Assembly: GCA_046295455.1 (NCBI GenBank)
Contig: JBKBNI010000001.1
Location: 124,001 to 188,000, forward strand
Source of the DNA: Thermaurantimonas sp046295455
GTDB taxonomy: Bacteria; Bacteroidota; Bacteroidia; Flavobacteriales; Schleiferiaceae
Length of the DNA: 64,000 nucleotides
Reading direction: 5' to 3'
Shown piece by piece: positions 8,166-17,391 of the stretch. The notes below the pieces were generated by a model. That model did not search any database, was not told where the DNA came from, and saw only the letters and a program-made list of their open reading frames with translations. The position numbers were made by a program, and so were the translations under genes. Position 1 is the stretch's first letter, and each line of letters opens with the position of its first letter.

Positions 8166-10064
8166 ATGTGTGGTTTTGCGGGGATTATTGATTTTGCGGG
8201 CATTACGACCAAAGAATCGATTAAAAATTCAATAGATTTACTACATCACAGAGGGCCTGACGACGAAGGAATTGAACACATCGTTTCCGATACATTTTCA
8301 GCTTTTTTAGCTTTTAAAAGATTATCTGTTATTGACTTGTCAAGTGCTGGTCATCAGCCCATGTACACACCTGAAAAGGATATATTCATAGTCTTTAATG
8401 GCGAAGTTTACAATTACAGATATCTCCGTAAGGAACTGCTATCAGATGGAATAAAATTCAAATCTGAAAGCGATACAGAAGTCATCCTGTATCTATACAA
8501 AAAATACGGGATCTCTTTTCTGAGTAAATTAAATGGAATGTTTGCCATATCGCTGTTGGATTTAAAAACAAAAAAGTTGTTCCTTATTCGCGATCGCGTA
8601 GGCGTCAAACCTTTGTATTACAAAATACTGTCCGGCCGAGGAATTATGTTTGCATCAGAGATTAAATCATTATTGCCATTGGATGAGGAAAAACAAGAGA
8701 TTGATTATCCTTCGGTTTTTAAATATTTTTCATATGGATATATACCAGCGCCGGACACTATTTTTAAAGGGATAAAAAAACTTCTCCCGGCGCATTATCT
8801 GGAATATGATATCTCCGCCAAAAATTACAAGACAGCTTCATACTGGACTATTAAAAATACGACCCCTCCCTCCGCCAACCAACATGAACTCACCGAAACT
8901 TTGGAATCCTTGCTCAAGGATTCATTTGGCCTGCGTATGGTCTCTGATGTGCCGGTAGGAATCTTTCTGAGCGGAGGATACGACAGCACGGCGGTCGCTG
9001 CACTTCTTCAATCTGAATCTTCGGCCAGGCTTAGGACATTTACCATAGGATTTGAAGACAGCGATTACAATGAAGCTACTTATGCAGAGCGAATAGCTCA
9101 ACACATTGGTAGCGAGCATACTACTCTCTATTGTAAAAGTCAGGATGCCATAGAGCTCGTACCGAAACTACCGTATTTCTACGATGAGCCTTTTGGCGAT
9201 TCGTCGTCAATCCCCACAATGCTGGTCAGTAAGCTCGCCAGGAAACACGTCACTGTAAGCCTTTCTGCAGATGGAGGTGACGAACTTTTTGCCGGTTATC
9301 AACGGCATCTGAAAGCTGTCAATCAAATACAAAAAGTGCTCTCCATACCGGATTTTCTGAAATCAGCAGGAGCAGGCTTATCCAGATTGATCCCTCACCA
9401 GACAAATGTGTGTAAGCACGATTTTGGGTCAAAACTTTTTGTATATCTGACGCATCAAAAGCCTTCCAGATTATTCCTCAATCAATTGAGTGTATTCTCT
9501 CCAAAACAGATACAAAGCCTTCTCTCCTCAACATCGTATTATGACACAATTTCTTCCGTTTTTTTACCCGATTTTCCAAGAGGATCGATACTTTCAGAAG
9601 TACTTTTAACGGATTTTTACACGTATTTACCTGAAGATATTTTGACAAAAGTAGATCGTGCCACAATGTCAGCAAGTCTTGAAGGAAGAGAACCACTTCT
9701 AGACTACAGATTGGTAGAGTTTGCTTTTTCATTACCCGATGATTTTAAAATAAAAAACGGGCATATTCAAAAGGCAGTTTTGAAGAAGATCGTTCATAAA
9801 TATATACCAAAAGAACTCATAGAAAGGCCAAAAATGGGCTTCGGGATACCCATACACAGATGGCTCAGGAAAGAGTTGAAATGGTTGCTTGATGAATCCT
9901 TTGATGGATCAAAAATTAAACGCCAGGATTTCTTCAATCCGAAAGTGATAAAAAGAGCTATTCAATCTTTTTTACAAGGTGATAAAAACATTGACCATCA
10001 AAGGATTTGGTTTTTGCTGATGTTTCAAATGTGGTTCGACCGTTGGGTTGACAATCAAAGATAA
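8166..10064 (+). CDS. Asparagine synthase-like amidotransferase (glutamine-hydrolysing)
   Basis: 632 residues. Met-Cys-Gly-Phe starts the protein, leaving Cys2 as the Ntn glutaminase nucleophile after Met removal; the class II amidotransferase domain covers about 1-200. The synthase domain follows with the ATP-pyrophosphatase loop SGGYDS at residues 269-274 and LSADGGDELFAGYQRH further on. The family makes Asn from Asp using Gln and ATP; members inside glycan clusters (AsnB/WbpS-like) are thought to amidate uronic acid residues. Given its glycan neighbours, sugar amidation is the better guess. Its last 10 bases overlap the convergent CrtA-like gene. Confidence 0.9.
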   Translation: MCGFAGIIDFAGITTKESIKNSIDLLHHRGPDDEGIEHIVSDTFSAFLAFKRLSVIDLSSAGHQPMYTPEKDIFIVFNGEVYNYRYLRKELLSDGIKFKSESDTEVILYLYKKYGISFLSKLNGMFAISLLDLKTKKLFLIRDRVGVKPLYYKILSGRGIMFASEIKSLLPLDEEKQEIDYPSVFKYFSYGYIPAPDTIFKGIKKLLPAHYLEYDISAKNYKTASYWTIKNTTPPSANQHELTETLESLLKDSFGLRMVSDVPVGIFLSGGYDSTAVAALLQSESSARLRTFTIGFEDSDYNEATYAERIAQHIGSEHTTLYCKSQDAIELVPKLPYFYDEPFGDSSSIPTMLVSKLARKHVTVSLSADGGDELFAGYQRHLKAVNQIQKVLSIPDFLKSAGAGLSRLIPHQTNVCKHDFGSKLFVYLTHQKPSRLFLNQLSVFSPKQIQSLLSSTSYYDTISSVFLPDFPRGSILSEVLLTDFYTYLPEDILTKVDRATMSASLEGREPLLDYRLVEFAFSLPDDFKIKNGHIQKAVLKKIVHKYIPKELIERPKMGFGIPIHRWLRKELKWLLDESFDGSKIKRQDFFNPKVIKRAIQSFLQGDKNIDHQRIWFLLMFQMWFDRWVDNQR

Positions 10065-10726
10065 ATCTCCCTGCATCTGAATCGGGCGAACATCTCTTCA
10101 TCATACCATCCGAGCCTCCTTGTCAGATCGATCACTTGCCTGTGAGAAGCATTTTGATATGCCCAGGTCTTCATTTCGTTTTCATCTTTCCAGATGCTGA
10201 ACGTTGCCTGTTCGACGAGAGGGAGCTCTCCCATCCCGATGGAAAAGAGCGAGTGAGAAGGAATCTGCCGGGATACCATCGGCACATATTTCCAAAATTT
10301 CCACCACATGGAGCGTTTTATGCTTCCCCGGGTAATGACCGAAATCAGAGGAAAATCTTCGATATTTGCTTGACTGTCTGCATCTTCAAAAGGCCTCTTT
10401 TTATTCCACAGACCATGTGCCTTGGTAGGAAACATCTCAAAAATCCTCATCTGCCTGAGTCTGATTAAAAATTCTGGAATAGGATTTTCCGTCAGAAATG
10501 CGTTTAAATTATCAGTGGTAACAATCCAAATGTAGGTTCCAAAATCCGGAATTATTCCAAATCCATTGCCTGACCCTGTGCCCATCATTTTAAAAAAACC
10601 AAACTTCTGAATTAATTTTCTCTTCCATGAAAACCGCCCCATCTGCTTAAACACCCACCACTTATCTGACAATCCGTGAAAATGAAGCACAAACAGGTAT
10701 ACCTTGGATGACTTTAACTGCATCAT
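10055..10726 (-). CDS. CrtA-like (spheroidene monooxygenase family) protein
   Basis: 223 residues. Features shared with the CrtA family are the WWVFKQM segment near the N-terminus, MMGTGSGNGFGIIPD (about 60-75), VITRGSIK with WKFWKYVP, GMGELPLVEQATFSIWKDE, and the end LGWYDEEMFARFR. CrtA enzymes put a keto group on carotenoids, possibly with haem. No other carotenoid gene lies in this window, so the substrate here is open; non-carotenoid roles for isolated homologues are possible. Start at ATG 10726 (a second ATG follows at once). It converges with asnB. Confidence 0.75.
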   Translation of the reverse strand: MMQLKSSKVYLFVLHFHGLSDKWWVFKQMGRFSWKRKLIQKFGFFKMMGTGSGNGFGIIPDFGTYIWIVTTDNLNAFLTENPIPEFLIRLRQMRIFEMFPTKAHGLWNKKRPFEDADSQANIEDFPLISVITRGSIKRSMWWKFWKYVPMVSRQIPSHSLFSIGMGELPLVEQATFSIWKDENEMKTWAYQNASHRQVIDLTRRLGWYDEEMFARFRCREIYL

Positions 10727-10751
10727 ACTATATTCGTGAAAATTTCACTTG

Positions 10752-12425
10752 ATGAAGAAAATAACATATCTGTTTCTAATTCAGTTCTTACTTCTTAGTG
10801 TCTCAGCACAAGATTGTGTAAATCCGCAGCAAATACCTCTTGAGCCCATTCAATACATTGTAAATGAACTAGCATCCGAACGTTTCGGAGGGCGCTACCC
10901 AGGCACAGAAGGTGATTCTCTTGCTACGTGGTTTATCGTTGAGAATTTAAGAGAAATGGGTTTGATTCCGATGGGCGACAGCGGAACATATATTCAGAAG
11001 TTCGACATTAAACTCCAGGCCCACATATCCGAAAACACTCAGATCAGAGTGCGAAGAAGAAAATATTTCCCCGATGAGCATGTATACCCAACCCGATATA
11101 GTTCAAACGGAAAAATACGCGGCAAGGTGGTCATACCCTTGTTTATACTGCAAGACAAAGAACCTATTCTGTCAAATCCCACTTCGGTAAGAAGAAAAAT
11201 AGCTCTGGTAAATCTGAGCGACATCAAAAATTTGTATGATTCTCAAGGGATTGATTTCAAATATTTTAAACTTAGTTCGTTTATCGAATACCTCAGAGAA
11301 AAAAATGCGAGAGCCCTAATTTTTACCTCTTCCCAGACAAGAGGGCTACCTATACCTGATCGTTATTTTGAAGTGCTTGAACCAGCCGGTATTCCCGTTT
11401 GGTATGCAGATTCGGATGTTTCTGAAAACATTCGAAGAGCTAAGCGCATCCGGACAGAGACACAACTCTATGAAAATCAGGTCACCACAAATAACATCAT
11501 AGCTTTTTGGGACGTAGGCTCCCCCTATACGATTGCCATAGGGGCACATTATGACCACCTTGGCATGGGCGATAAAAACTCAACCTACAAGGGCAAGCCT
11601 CAGCTTCATCCCGGTGCCGACGACAATGCCTCAGGAGTAGCTGGAGTATTAACGCTTGCGCGACACCTGCTAGATCAGGGAAATAATACCTTTAACTACC
11701 TGTTCCTCTTTTTTGGTGCCGAAGAACAAGGGCTTCTGGGATCCAAACATTGGATTACCCATCCTACTTATCCCATTGAAAATATTGTGACCATGTTTAA
11801 CCACGATATGATCGGTCGTCTGGCTGATGACCGCAAACTTCGAATCAATGGTACCGGCACAAGCCCGGAATGGGAAAAAATGCTTAGAAAATATCAGTGC
11901 TTTGATCTGAAATACCAGCTATCGAGGGGTGGACGAGGACCTTCTGACCACACCTCTTTTTACAATCAAAACATACCTGTTCTTCACTTTTTTACGGGTC
12001 TGCATACTGAGTACCATAAGCCGACGGATTTGCCGGGTTACATCAATTTTGAGGGGATTCGGGATGTAATCTCCCTGAATGCAACCCTAATTCGGGAAAT
12101 GGAAAATCTCAGCATTCCTCCTCTTTTTACTCCGACCGACGACGAACAAGAAGGCAGGCCTGTGCGCCTAAGTGTGACCCTTGGAATTATTCCCGGATAT
12201 AATACCGACAACAAGGGACTAGAAGTAGAGGGTGTCACCAAGGGAAAACCTGCTGAAAAAGCCGGAATCATCAAAGGCGATTACATCATACGGATCGATG
12301 ACCAACCCATCAAAAACATTCGGGATTACATGGAAGCACTATCGAGATACGATGTCGGAGATACAGCACCTGTACAGATCCTCAGGGCTGAAAAAATTTT
12401 GGAAGTACTTGTTCACTTTGAGTAA
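10752..12425 (+). CDS. Exported M28-family metallopeptidase with C-terminal PDZ domain
   Basis: 557 residues. A signal peptide (KKITYLFLIQFLLLSVSAQ) precedes a protease-associated-like insert (about 70-230) and an M28 di-zinc catalytic domain: H266 in GAHYDHLG, D290/D291 in GADDNASG, E324/E325 in FGAEEQG, D352 in NHDMIG, and a C-terminal His in GLHTEYHK. Residues from about 470 form a PDZ domain (GVTKGKPAEKAGIIKGDYII). It probably acts as an aminopeptidase in the periplasm or outside the cell. ATG at 10752 is used rather than the TTG just before it. Confidence 0.9.
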   Translation: MKKITYLFLIQFLLLSVSAQDCVNPQQIPLEPIQYIVNELASERFGGRYPGTEGDSLATWFIVENLREMGLIPMGDSGTYIQKFDIKLQAHISENTQIRVRRRKYFPDEHVYPTRYSSNGKIRGKVVIPLFILQDKEPILSNPTSVRRKIALVNLSDIKNLYDSQGIDFKYFKLSSFIEYLREKNARALIFTSSQTRGLPIPDRYFEVLEPAGIPVWYADSDVSENIRRAKRIRTETQLYENQVTTNNIIAFWDVGSPYTIAIGAHYDHLGMGDKNSTYKGKPQLHPGADDNASGVAGVLTLARHLLDQGNNTFNYLFLFFGAEEQGLLGSKHWITHPTYPIENIVTMFNHDMIGRLADDRKLRINGTGTSPEWEKMLRKYQCFDLKYQLSRGGRGPSDHTSFYNQNIPVLHFFTGLHTEYHKPTDLPGYINFEGIRDVISLNATLIREMENLSIPPLFTPTDDEQEGRPVRLSVTLGIIPGYNTDNKGLEVEGVTKGKPAEKAGIIKGDYIIRIDDQPIKNIRDYMEALSRYDVGDTAPVQILRAEKILEVLVHFE

Positions 12426-12430
12426 TTTTG
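12397..12430 (+). promoter_or_regulatory. Promoter for the small exported protein
   Basis: TTTTG at 12397-12401, 21 bases, then TAATTTTG at 12423-12430, a full match to TAnnTTTG. It overlaps the last codons of the peptidase gene; transcription would begin near 12436, about 20 bases before the small ORF. Confidence 0.55.
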
Positions 12431-12456
12431 TTTGGTAAAGTATTTAAAACATAAAA

Positions 12457-12636
12457 ATGAGAAAAATTATTCTGCTGCTCGGAATTATTGCCATCCCCCT
12501 AATGACAATGGCTACCGAGCCTGAGAAAAAAGCTGGAAAAGAGACCGGCAAAGTAGAAAAATCCGAAAAAAAAGGGTGCAGCTCCTCGGAAAAAGAACAG
12601 TCATCGCGTTGTTGCGCCGGTAAAAAACCTGCTTAA
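12457..12636 (+). CDS. Small exported Cys/Lys-rich protein, unknown function
   Basis: 59 residues. A signal peptide of about 20 residues (MRKIILLLGIIAIPLMTMA) leads into a highly charged, Lys/Glu/Ser-rich tail with three cysteines, one single (KKGCSSSEK) and one pair (SRCCAGKK). It has its own promoter-like sequence upstream and a strong terminator eight bases after its stop, so it looks like an independent monocistronic unit. I do not recognise a family. The cysteines could bind metal or act in redox chemistry; this is only a guess. Confidence 0.6.
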   Translation: MRKIILLLGIIAIPLMTMATEPEKKAGKETGKVEKSEKKGCSSSEKEQSSRCCAGKKPA

Positions 12637-12643
12637 AAGAACA

Positions 12644-12671
12644 AACCGGCGATTTAAAGCCGGTTTTTTTG
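12644..12671 (+). terminator. Rho-independent terminator
   Basis: AACCGGC, an 8-base loop, GCCGGTT, then a T run; ends the small exported gene. Confidence 0.85.
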
Positions 12672-12751
12672 AGTTACAAAGAATTTTTTAAAATCGTACC
12701 TCCCCTCCTTTAAAATGTCTGAAATCTAACAATTAATCTTATCAGGCTCCA

Positions 12752-12759
12752 TAATTTTG
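12752..12759 (+). promoter_or_regulatory. -7 element of the nqr operon
   Basis: TAATTTTG matches TAnnTTTG exactly and lies 25 bases before the nqrA start, giving a leader of roughly 20 bases. No clear -33 TTTG was found. Confidence 0.5.
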
Positions 12760-12784
12760 TACACTCTTAAAACTTTCATATTGG

Positions 12785-14134
12785 ATGAATATCAGAATTA
12801 AGAAAGGTGCTGATATAAAAATTACAGGCCAACCTAAAGCCCAAGTCATTGGAGAACTCAAAAGCGATGTGTATGCAGTGAAACCCGATGACTTTAAGTT
12901 TTTTCATCCAAAGCTTTCTGTCAGAGAAGGCGATGTAGTAAAAGCGGGACAGGCCGTCCTGTACAGCAAGGACGACCACAGAATCACTATACCCAGTCCG
13001 GTTAGTGGCGAAGTCGTGGAAATCGTAAGAGGAGAAAAGCGTAAATTGCTGGCAGTAAAAATTTTAGCTGATAAAACAACCGAATACATCGATTTTGGAA
13101 AAGCAAATCCAGACTCTCTCAGCAGAGAAGAAATTATCGAAAAATTAACTGCATCCGGTTTGTGGACTCTTGTCCGCCAGAGACCCTACGGATGCATTGC
13201 TAATCCAGACGAGACACCAAAATCTATTTTCATATCTTGTGTCGATACCGCACCGATATCTGCTGATCCATTGTTTGTAATCAAGGAAAAGCAGAAATAT
13301 TTGAAGACCGGTCTTGCTGCCGTTAAAAAACTTACCAAAGGAAAAGTACATCTGACCTTTTCGGCACAAAACCCCAATCCTGATGTTTTTTCCGGGCTAA
13401 TCAGCGACAACATCGAAACCCATACAGTGTCAGGGCCTCATCCAGCAGGTAATGTGGGTGTACATATTCATTACATAGATCCCATCAACCGCGGTGAACG
13501 TGTGTGGTATCTCTATCCTCAGGATTTGGTCATGATCGGTGAACTATTTGAAACCGGATATTACAATGCAGGAAAACTTGTAGCCATCTCAGGCCCAATG
13601 GTAACCGAGCCAGGATACTATCACATAACCTCGGGTGCTTCATTAAAAGGATTAACAAATCTTCTGAACAGCAGTCACTCAAGAGTGATTTCAGGTAATA
13701 TACTTACAGGAATGGCAGTGGGAGAAGATGGGTTTTTGGGATATTACGATTACACTATTTCCGTATTGGAAGAAAATCACGAGCCTGAATTTTTGGGATG
13801 GCTTCTGCCGGGCATCGGAAAATTTACCATTCATCGCGCCCTTCTCAATTGGTTTCAAAACGGCAAACCACTTCCCTACAATACCAAAATGAACGGCGAA
13901 GAACGCGCTTTCGTGGTTACCGGTGAATATGAAAAAGTTTTTCCATTTGATATATATCCTGTTCAACTTTTAAAAGCAATAATGGTTAAGGATATAGAAA
14001 AGATGGAACAACTAGGATTATATGAAGTAGTGGAAGAAGACCTAGCCCTTTGCGAAGTCGTATGTACTTCAAAAATTGCAGTTCAACAAACAATTTACCA
14101 GGGATTGGAGCTGCTCAAAACAGAAGTTGGATAG
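12785..14134 (+). CDS. nqrA: Na+-translocating NADH:quinone reductase subunit A
   Basis: 449 residues, the usual length. The N-terminus (IRIKKGADIKITGQP) and the barrel-sandwich region (VREGDVVKAGQAVLYSKDD, PSPVSGEVVEIVRGEKRK) are characteristic. NqrA is the peripheral cytoplasmic subunit without a classical cofactor and contributes to quinone handling in the six-subunit complex that couples NADH oxidation to sodium export. It is the first of six genes in the usual order A-F with short gaps. Confidence 0.97.
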   Translation: MNIRIKKGADIKITGQPKAQVIGELKSDVYAVKPDDFKFFHPKLSVREGDVVKAGQAVLYSKDDHRITIPSPVSGEVVEIVRGEKRKLLAVKILADKTTEYIDFGKANPDSLSREEIIEKLTASGLWTLVRQRPYGCIANPDETPKSIFISCVDTAPISADPLFVIKEKQKYLKTGLAAVKKLTKGKVHLTFSAQNPNPDVFSGLISDNIETHTVSGPHPAGNVGVHIHYIDPINRGERVWYLYPQDLVMIGELFETGYYNAGKLVAISGPMVTEPGYYHITSGASLKGLTNLLNSSHSRVISGNILTGMAVGEDGFLGYYDYTISVLEENHEPEFLGWLLPGIGKFTIHRALLNWFQNGKPLPYNTKMNGEERAFVVTGEYEKVFPFDIYPVQLLKAIMVKDIEKMEQLGLYEVVEEDLALCEVVCTSKIAVQQTIYQGLELLKTEVG

Positions 14135-14166
14135 TAAAATGTAGAATGAAATAATCAATTACCAGA

Positions 14167-15360
14167 ATGAAAGCAATTCAAAATTTGATGGACTCCATCA
14201 AACCTCATTTTGAGAAAGGAGGTAAGTGGAACAAATACTGGCCGGCATATGATGCCTTTTACACATTTCTGTTTGTCCCCGGGCATACAGCACCATCTAA
14301 AGGTGCCCATATCAGAGATGGCATAGATTTGAAAAGAACTATGTTTACTGTGATCATCGCATTGGTACCGGCACTGTTATTTGGTATGTACAATGCAGGG
14401 TATCAACATTTCAAAGCTACGGGAGCTCTTGAGGCAGTTACGTTTTGGGACATGTTTCTCTATGGAGCATCGAAGATTATCCCGATGATCATTGTTTCCT
14501 ATGTAGTTGGCTTAGGGATAGAATTTGGTATGGCCATTTCAAAAGGTCATCAAATTAACGAAGGATATCTGGTGACTGGAATGCTTATTCCGCTCATCAT
14601 GCCCATAGATCTTCCCCTTTGGATGCTTGCGCTTTCGGTAGTATTTGCAGTAGTATTCGGCAAAGAGGTTTTTGGCGGCACGGGAATGAATATTTTAAAT
14701 CCGGCGTTGACAGCTAGAGTATTTGCCTTTTTTGCCTATCCTTCTTATATGTCTGGAGATAAAGTCTGGATCGGCGGAATGATGAAAGGGCAAGCTGTAG
14801 ATGGATACTCAGGTGCCACAGCATTGGGTGATCTGGCCACAACAGGAACCACGCAACTATCTGTGATGGACATGTTTTTAGGATTTATTCCCGGTTCTGT
14901 AGGTGAAACTTCTACTCTTGCCATACTTATTGGTGCTATAATTTTACTTCTGACTGGCGTGGGAAGTTGGAAAATCATGTTGTCAGGTGTGATAGGGGCT
15001 CTGGCAATGGGATCTATTTTTAATATTTTTAGTTCATATGCCTCTACACCAGAATTACAAGGATTTCTCAGCGTTCCGGCATGGCAACACCTGATCATGG
15101 GTGGTTTTGCATTCGGTATTGTCTTTATGGCTACAGATCCAGTAAGTGCAGCACAGACCGAGAAGGGTAAATGGATTTACGGATTTTTAGTTGGATTTTT
15201 TGCGATCATGATTCGGGTGTTTAACCCCGCATATCCTGAAGGAATCATGCTAGCAATCCTTCTTATGAATGTATTTGCTCCCTTGATTGATCATTATGTC
15301 GTAGAGGCAAACATCAAAAAGCGCCTTAAAAGAGTAAAACTTCAACCCGTAAAAGCATAA
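14167..15360 (+). CDS. nqrB: Na+-translocating NADH:quinone reductase subunit B
   Basis: 397 residues with about ten membrane segments. The flavinylation motif D-G-Y-S-G-A-T is present; Thr218 is the expected site of phosphoester-linked FMN, added by ApbE, whose gene follows the operon. NqrB also carries riboflavin and much of the sodium pathway in characterised complexes. The stop is followed after 3 bases by nqrC. Confidence 0.97.
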   Translation: MKAIQNLMDSIKPHFEKGGKWNKYWPAYDAFYTFLFVPGHTAPSKGAHIRDGIDLKRTMFTVIIALVPALLFGMYNAGYQHFKATGALEAVTFWDMFLYGASKIIPMIIVSYVVGLGIEFGMAISKGHQINEGYLVTGMLIPLIMPIDLPLWMLALSVVFAVVFGKEVFGGTGMNILNPALTARVFAFFAYPSYMSGDKVWIGGMMKGQAVDGYSGATALGDLATTGTTQLSVMDMFLGFIPGSVGETSTLAILIGAIILLLTGVGSWKIMLSGVIGALAMGSIFNIFSSYASTPELQGFLSVPAWQHLIMGGFAFGIVFMATDPVSAAQTEKGKWIYGFLVGFFAIMIRVFNPAYPEGIMLAILLMNVFAPLIDHYVVEANIKKRLKRVKLQPVKA

Positions 15361-15363
15361 AAA

Positions 15364-16053
15364 ATGAATGTAAATAGTAATGGTTATACCTTCGCTTTCT
15401 CTTCTTTAATGGTTATCATTGTAGCTGCTGTGCTATCATTCACGGCAATATCACTCAAAGACAAACAGCAACGAAATGTAGACCTTGAAATTAAACAGAG
15501 CATCATCCGTTCCATTGGTATAGACGTAAGTCGAAACGAATCTGAAAAAGCGTTCGATCAATACATTATAAAATCCCTTGTAATCCAAAATGGAAATTTG
15601 GTTGATGGAGTTGATGCACTGAAGGTGAATCTGGCAGACGAAATAAAAAAACCAGCTGATCAGCGTTTGAATCCGCTTTATGTAGCTGAAAAGGACGGCC
15701 AAAAATTTTTCATCATTCCCCTTAGAGGCAAAGGCTTGTGGGGTCCTATATGGGGTTACATCGCACTTAATGAGGATGTAAATACTGTTTATGGGGCCAT
15801 CTTTGATCATAAATCTGAAACTCCAGGCCTGGGTGCAGAGATTAATACGGCAAGCTTTCAAAGTCAATTTAGAAACAAAAAAATCCTGAAAAACGATGAA
15901 TTTGTTTCAATTGAGGTACGCAAGGGCGATGCCTCCGGCGACCACCAAGTAAATGGAATTTCAGGAGGCACCATCACATCTGTAGGTGTGGATGAAATGC
16001 TTAGAGATAACATACGTAATTACATCGATTTCTTAAAATCCTACACGTTTTAA
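15364..16053 (+). CDS. nqrC: Na+-translocating NADH:quinone reductase subunit C
   Basis: 229 residues. One N-terminal membrane segment (about 10-28) is followed by a periplasmic FMN-binding domain (GLWGPIWGYIAL, then HKSETPGLGAEI). The covalent-flavin site reads N-G-I-S-G-G-T-I-T, with Thr203 as the likely attachment residue. Most family members have SGAT at this place, so the Gly for Ala is a small departure. The subunit passes electrons between NqrB and the other flavin centres. Confidence 0.95.
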   Translation: MNVNSNGYTFAFSSLMVIIVAAVLSFTAISLKDKQQRNVDLEIKQSIIRSIGIDVSRNESEKAFDQYIIKSLVIQNGNLVDGVDALKVNLADEIKKPADQRLNPLYVAEKDGQKFFIIPLRGKGLWGPIWGYIALNEDVNTVYGAIFDHKSETPGLGAEINTASFQSQFRNKKILKNDEFVSIEVRKGDASGDHQVNGISGGTITSVGVDEMLRDNIRNYIDFLKSYTF

Positions 16054-16065
16054 ATCCACAAGGTC

Positions 16066-16749
16066 ATGAGTGAAGTAGTTGAAAAACCTGTAAAAGTTGC
16101 AGAAAAAGAGCCACTTTTTTCTAAAAAGAATAGAAAACTGATTAGTGATCCCCTTGATGATAATAATCCAATTACCGTTCAGGTACTTGGCATTTGTTCA
16201 GCCCTTGCTATCACCGTAAAGCTAAAACCAGCGATTGTTATGTCGCTATCAGTGCTATTTGTACTAGGAGTGGGTAATGTGGTAATTTCTTTATTGAGAA
16301 ATTATATACCCAACCGAATTCGAATTATTGTCCAGCTGACGGTAGTAGCATCTCTTGTAATATTAGTGGACCAAGTGCTTAAAGCATTTGTCTACGATAT
16401 CAGTAAACAGCTATCTGTATTTGTAGGTCTTATTATCACCAACTGTATTATCATGGGACGCTTTGAAGCATTTGCCCTCGGAAACACTCCTTGGAAATCG
16501 TTCCTTGACGGAATTGGCAATGCATTAGGGTATGGGATCATTCTTATCATTGTGGCATTTTTTAGAGAATTGCTTGGAAACGGAACATTGTTGGATTACC
16601 ATGTAATACCAAACTCCTGGATGCTTGCAAATGGTGGATTTTATGCCAATAACGGATTGATGCTGCTACCACCTATGGCTTTGATTACAGTAGCGGTCAT
16701 CATTTGGGTACAAAGAGCAAGAAATACCAAGTTGATTGAAAACAATTAA
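16066..16749 (+). CDS. nqrD: Na+-translocating NADH:quinone reductase subunit D
   Basis: 227 residues with about six membrane segments. LISDPLDDNNPITVQVLGICSALA and GRFEAFALGN are family hallmarks. NqrD pairs with NqrE to hold an Fe centre between the two inverted halves in the membrane. The polar N-terminus ahead of PLFSKKNRK is some 15 residues longer than usual in the family. Twelve bases follow to nqrE. Confidence 0.96.
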   Translation: MSEVVEKPVKVAEKEPLFSKKNRKLISDPLDDNNPITVQVLGICSALAITVKLKPAIVMSLSVLFVLGVGNVVISLLRNYIPNRIRIIVQLTVVASLVILVDQVLKAFVYDISKQLSVFVGLIITNCIIMGRFEAFALGNTPWKSFLDGIGNALGYGIILIIVAFFRELLGNGTLLDYHVIPNSWMLANGGFYANNGLMLLPPMALITVAVIIWVQRARNTKLIENN

Positions 16750-16761
16750 ATTGGAAAAGCC

Positions 16762-17379
16762 ATGCAAGAGTTAATAAATATATTCGTAAAAGCAATCTTC
16801 GTTGAAAATATGATCTTCGCATATTTTCTTGGGATGTGCTCATATCTTGCCGTTTCAAAAACTGTAAAAACGGCAGTTGGATTAGGTTTGGCCGTCATTT
16901 TTGTATTGGGTATTACTGTCCCGATCAATTATTTACTCCAGAATTATGTACTGGGAGATGGTGCCCTGACATGGATCGATTCATCCTTCGCAAGCGTTGA
17001 TCTCAGTTTCCTGAGTTTCATTATGTTTATTGCGGTCATCGCTTCAATGGTCCAAATTGTAGAAATGACAATAGAAAAGTTTGCACCTGCCTTGTACAGT
17101 GCATTAGGTATCTTTCTGCCGCTGATAGCAGTAAATTGTTCAATACTTGGAGGTTCACTTTTCATGCAGGAGAGAGCATATTCCAGTATTACAGAAGCAA
17201 CTGTATTTGGTCTTGGCAGCGGTGTAGGTTGGTTTTTAGCCATTGTGGCCATCGCAGCCATTCGAGAAAAAATAAGATATTCTAATGTACCAGCACCTAT
17301 GAGGGGCTTGGGAATCACCTTTGTGATTACCGGACTAATGGGCTTGGCATTTATGAGTTTTATGGGTATTAAAATTTAA
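16762..17379 (+). CDS. nqrE: Na+-translocating NADH:quinone reductase subunit E
   Basis: 205 residues, a membrane protein homologous to NqrD. MCSYLAVSK with its Cys and VNCSILGGSLF with its Cys are the conserved positions that help ligate the intramembrane iron shared with NqrD. The start (MQELINIFVKAIFVENMI) matches the family. Confidence 0.96.
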   Translation: MQELINIFVKAIFVENMIFAYFLGMCSYLAVSKTVKTAVGLGLAVIFVLGITVPINYLLQNYVLGDGALTWIDSSFASVDLSFLSFIMFIAVIASMVQIVEMTIEKFAPALYSALGIFLPLIAVNCSILGGSLFMQERAYSSITEATVFGLGSGVGWFLAIVAIAAIREKIRYSNVPAPMRGLGITFVITGLMGLAFMSFMGIKI

Positions 17380-17391
17380 TTTTTGTGGGTT

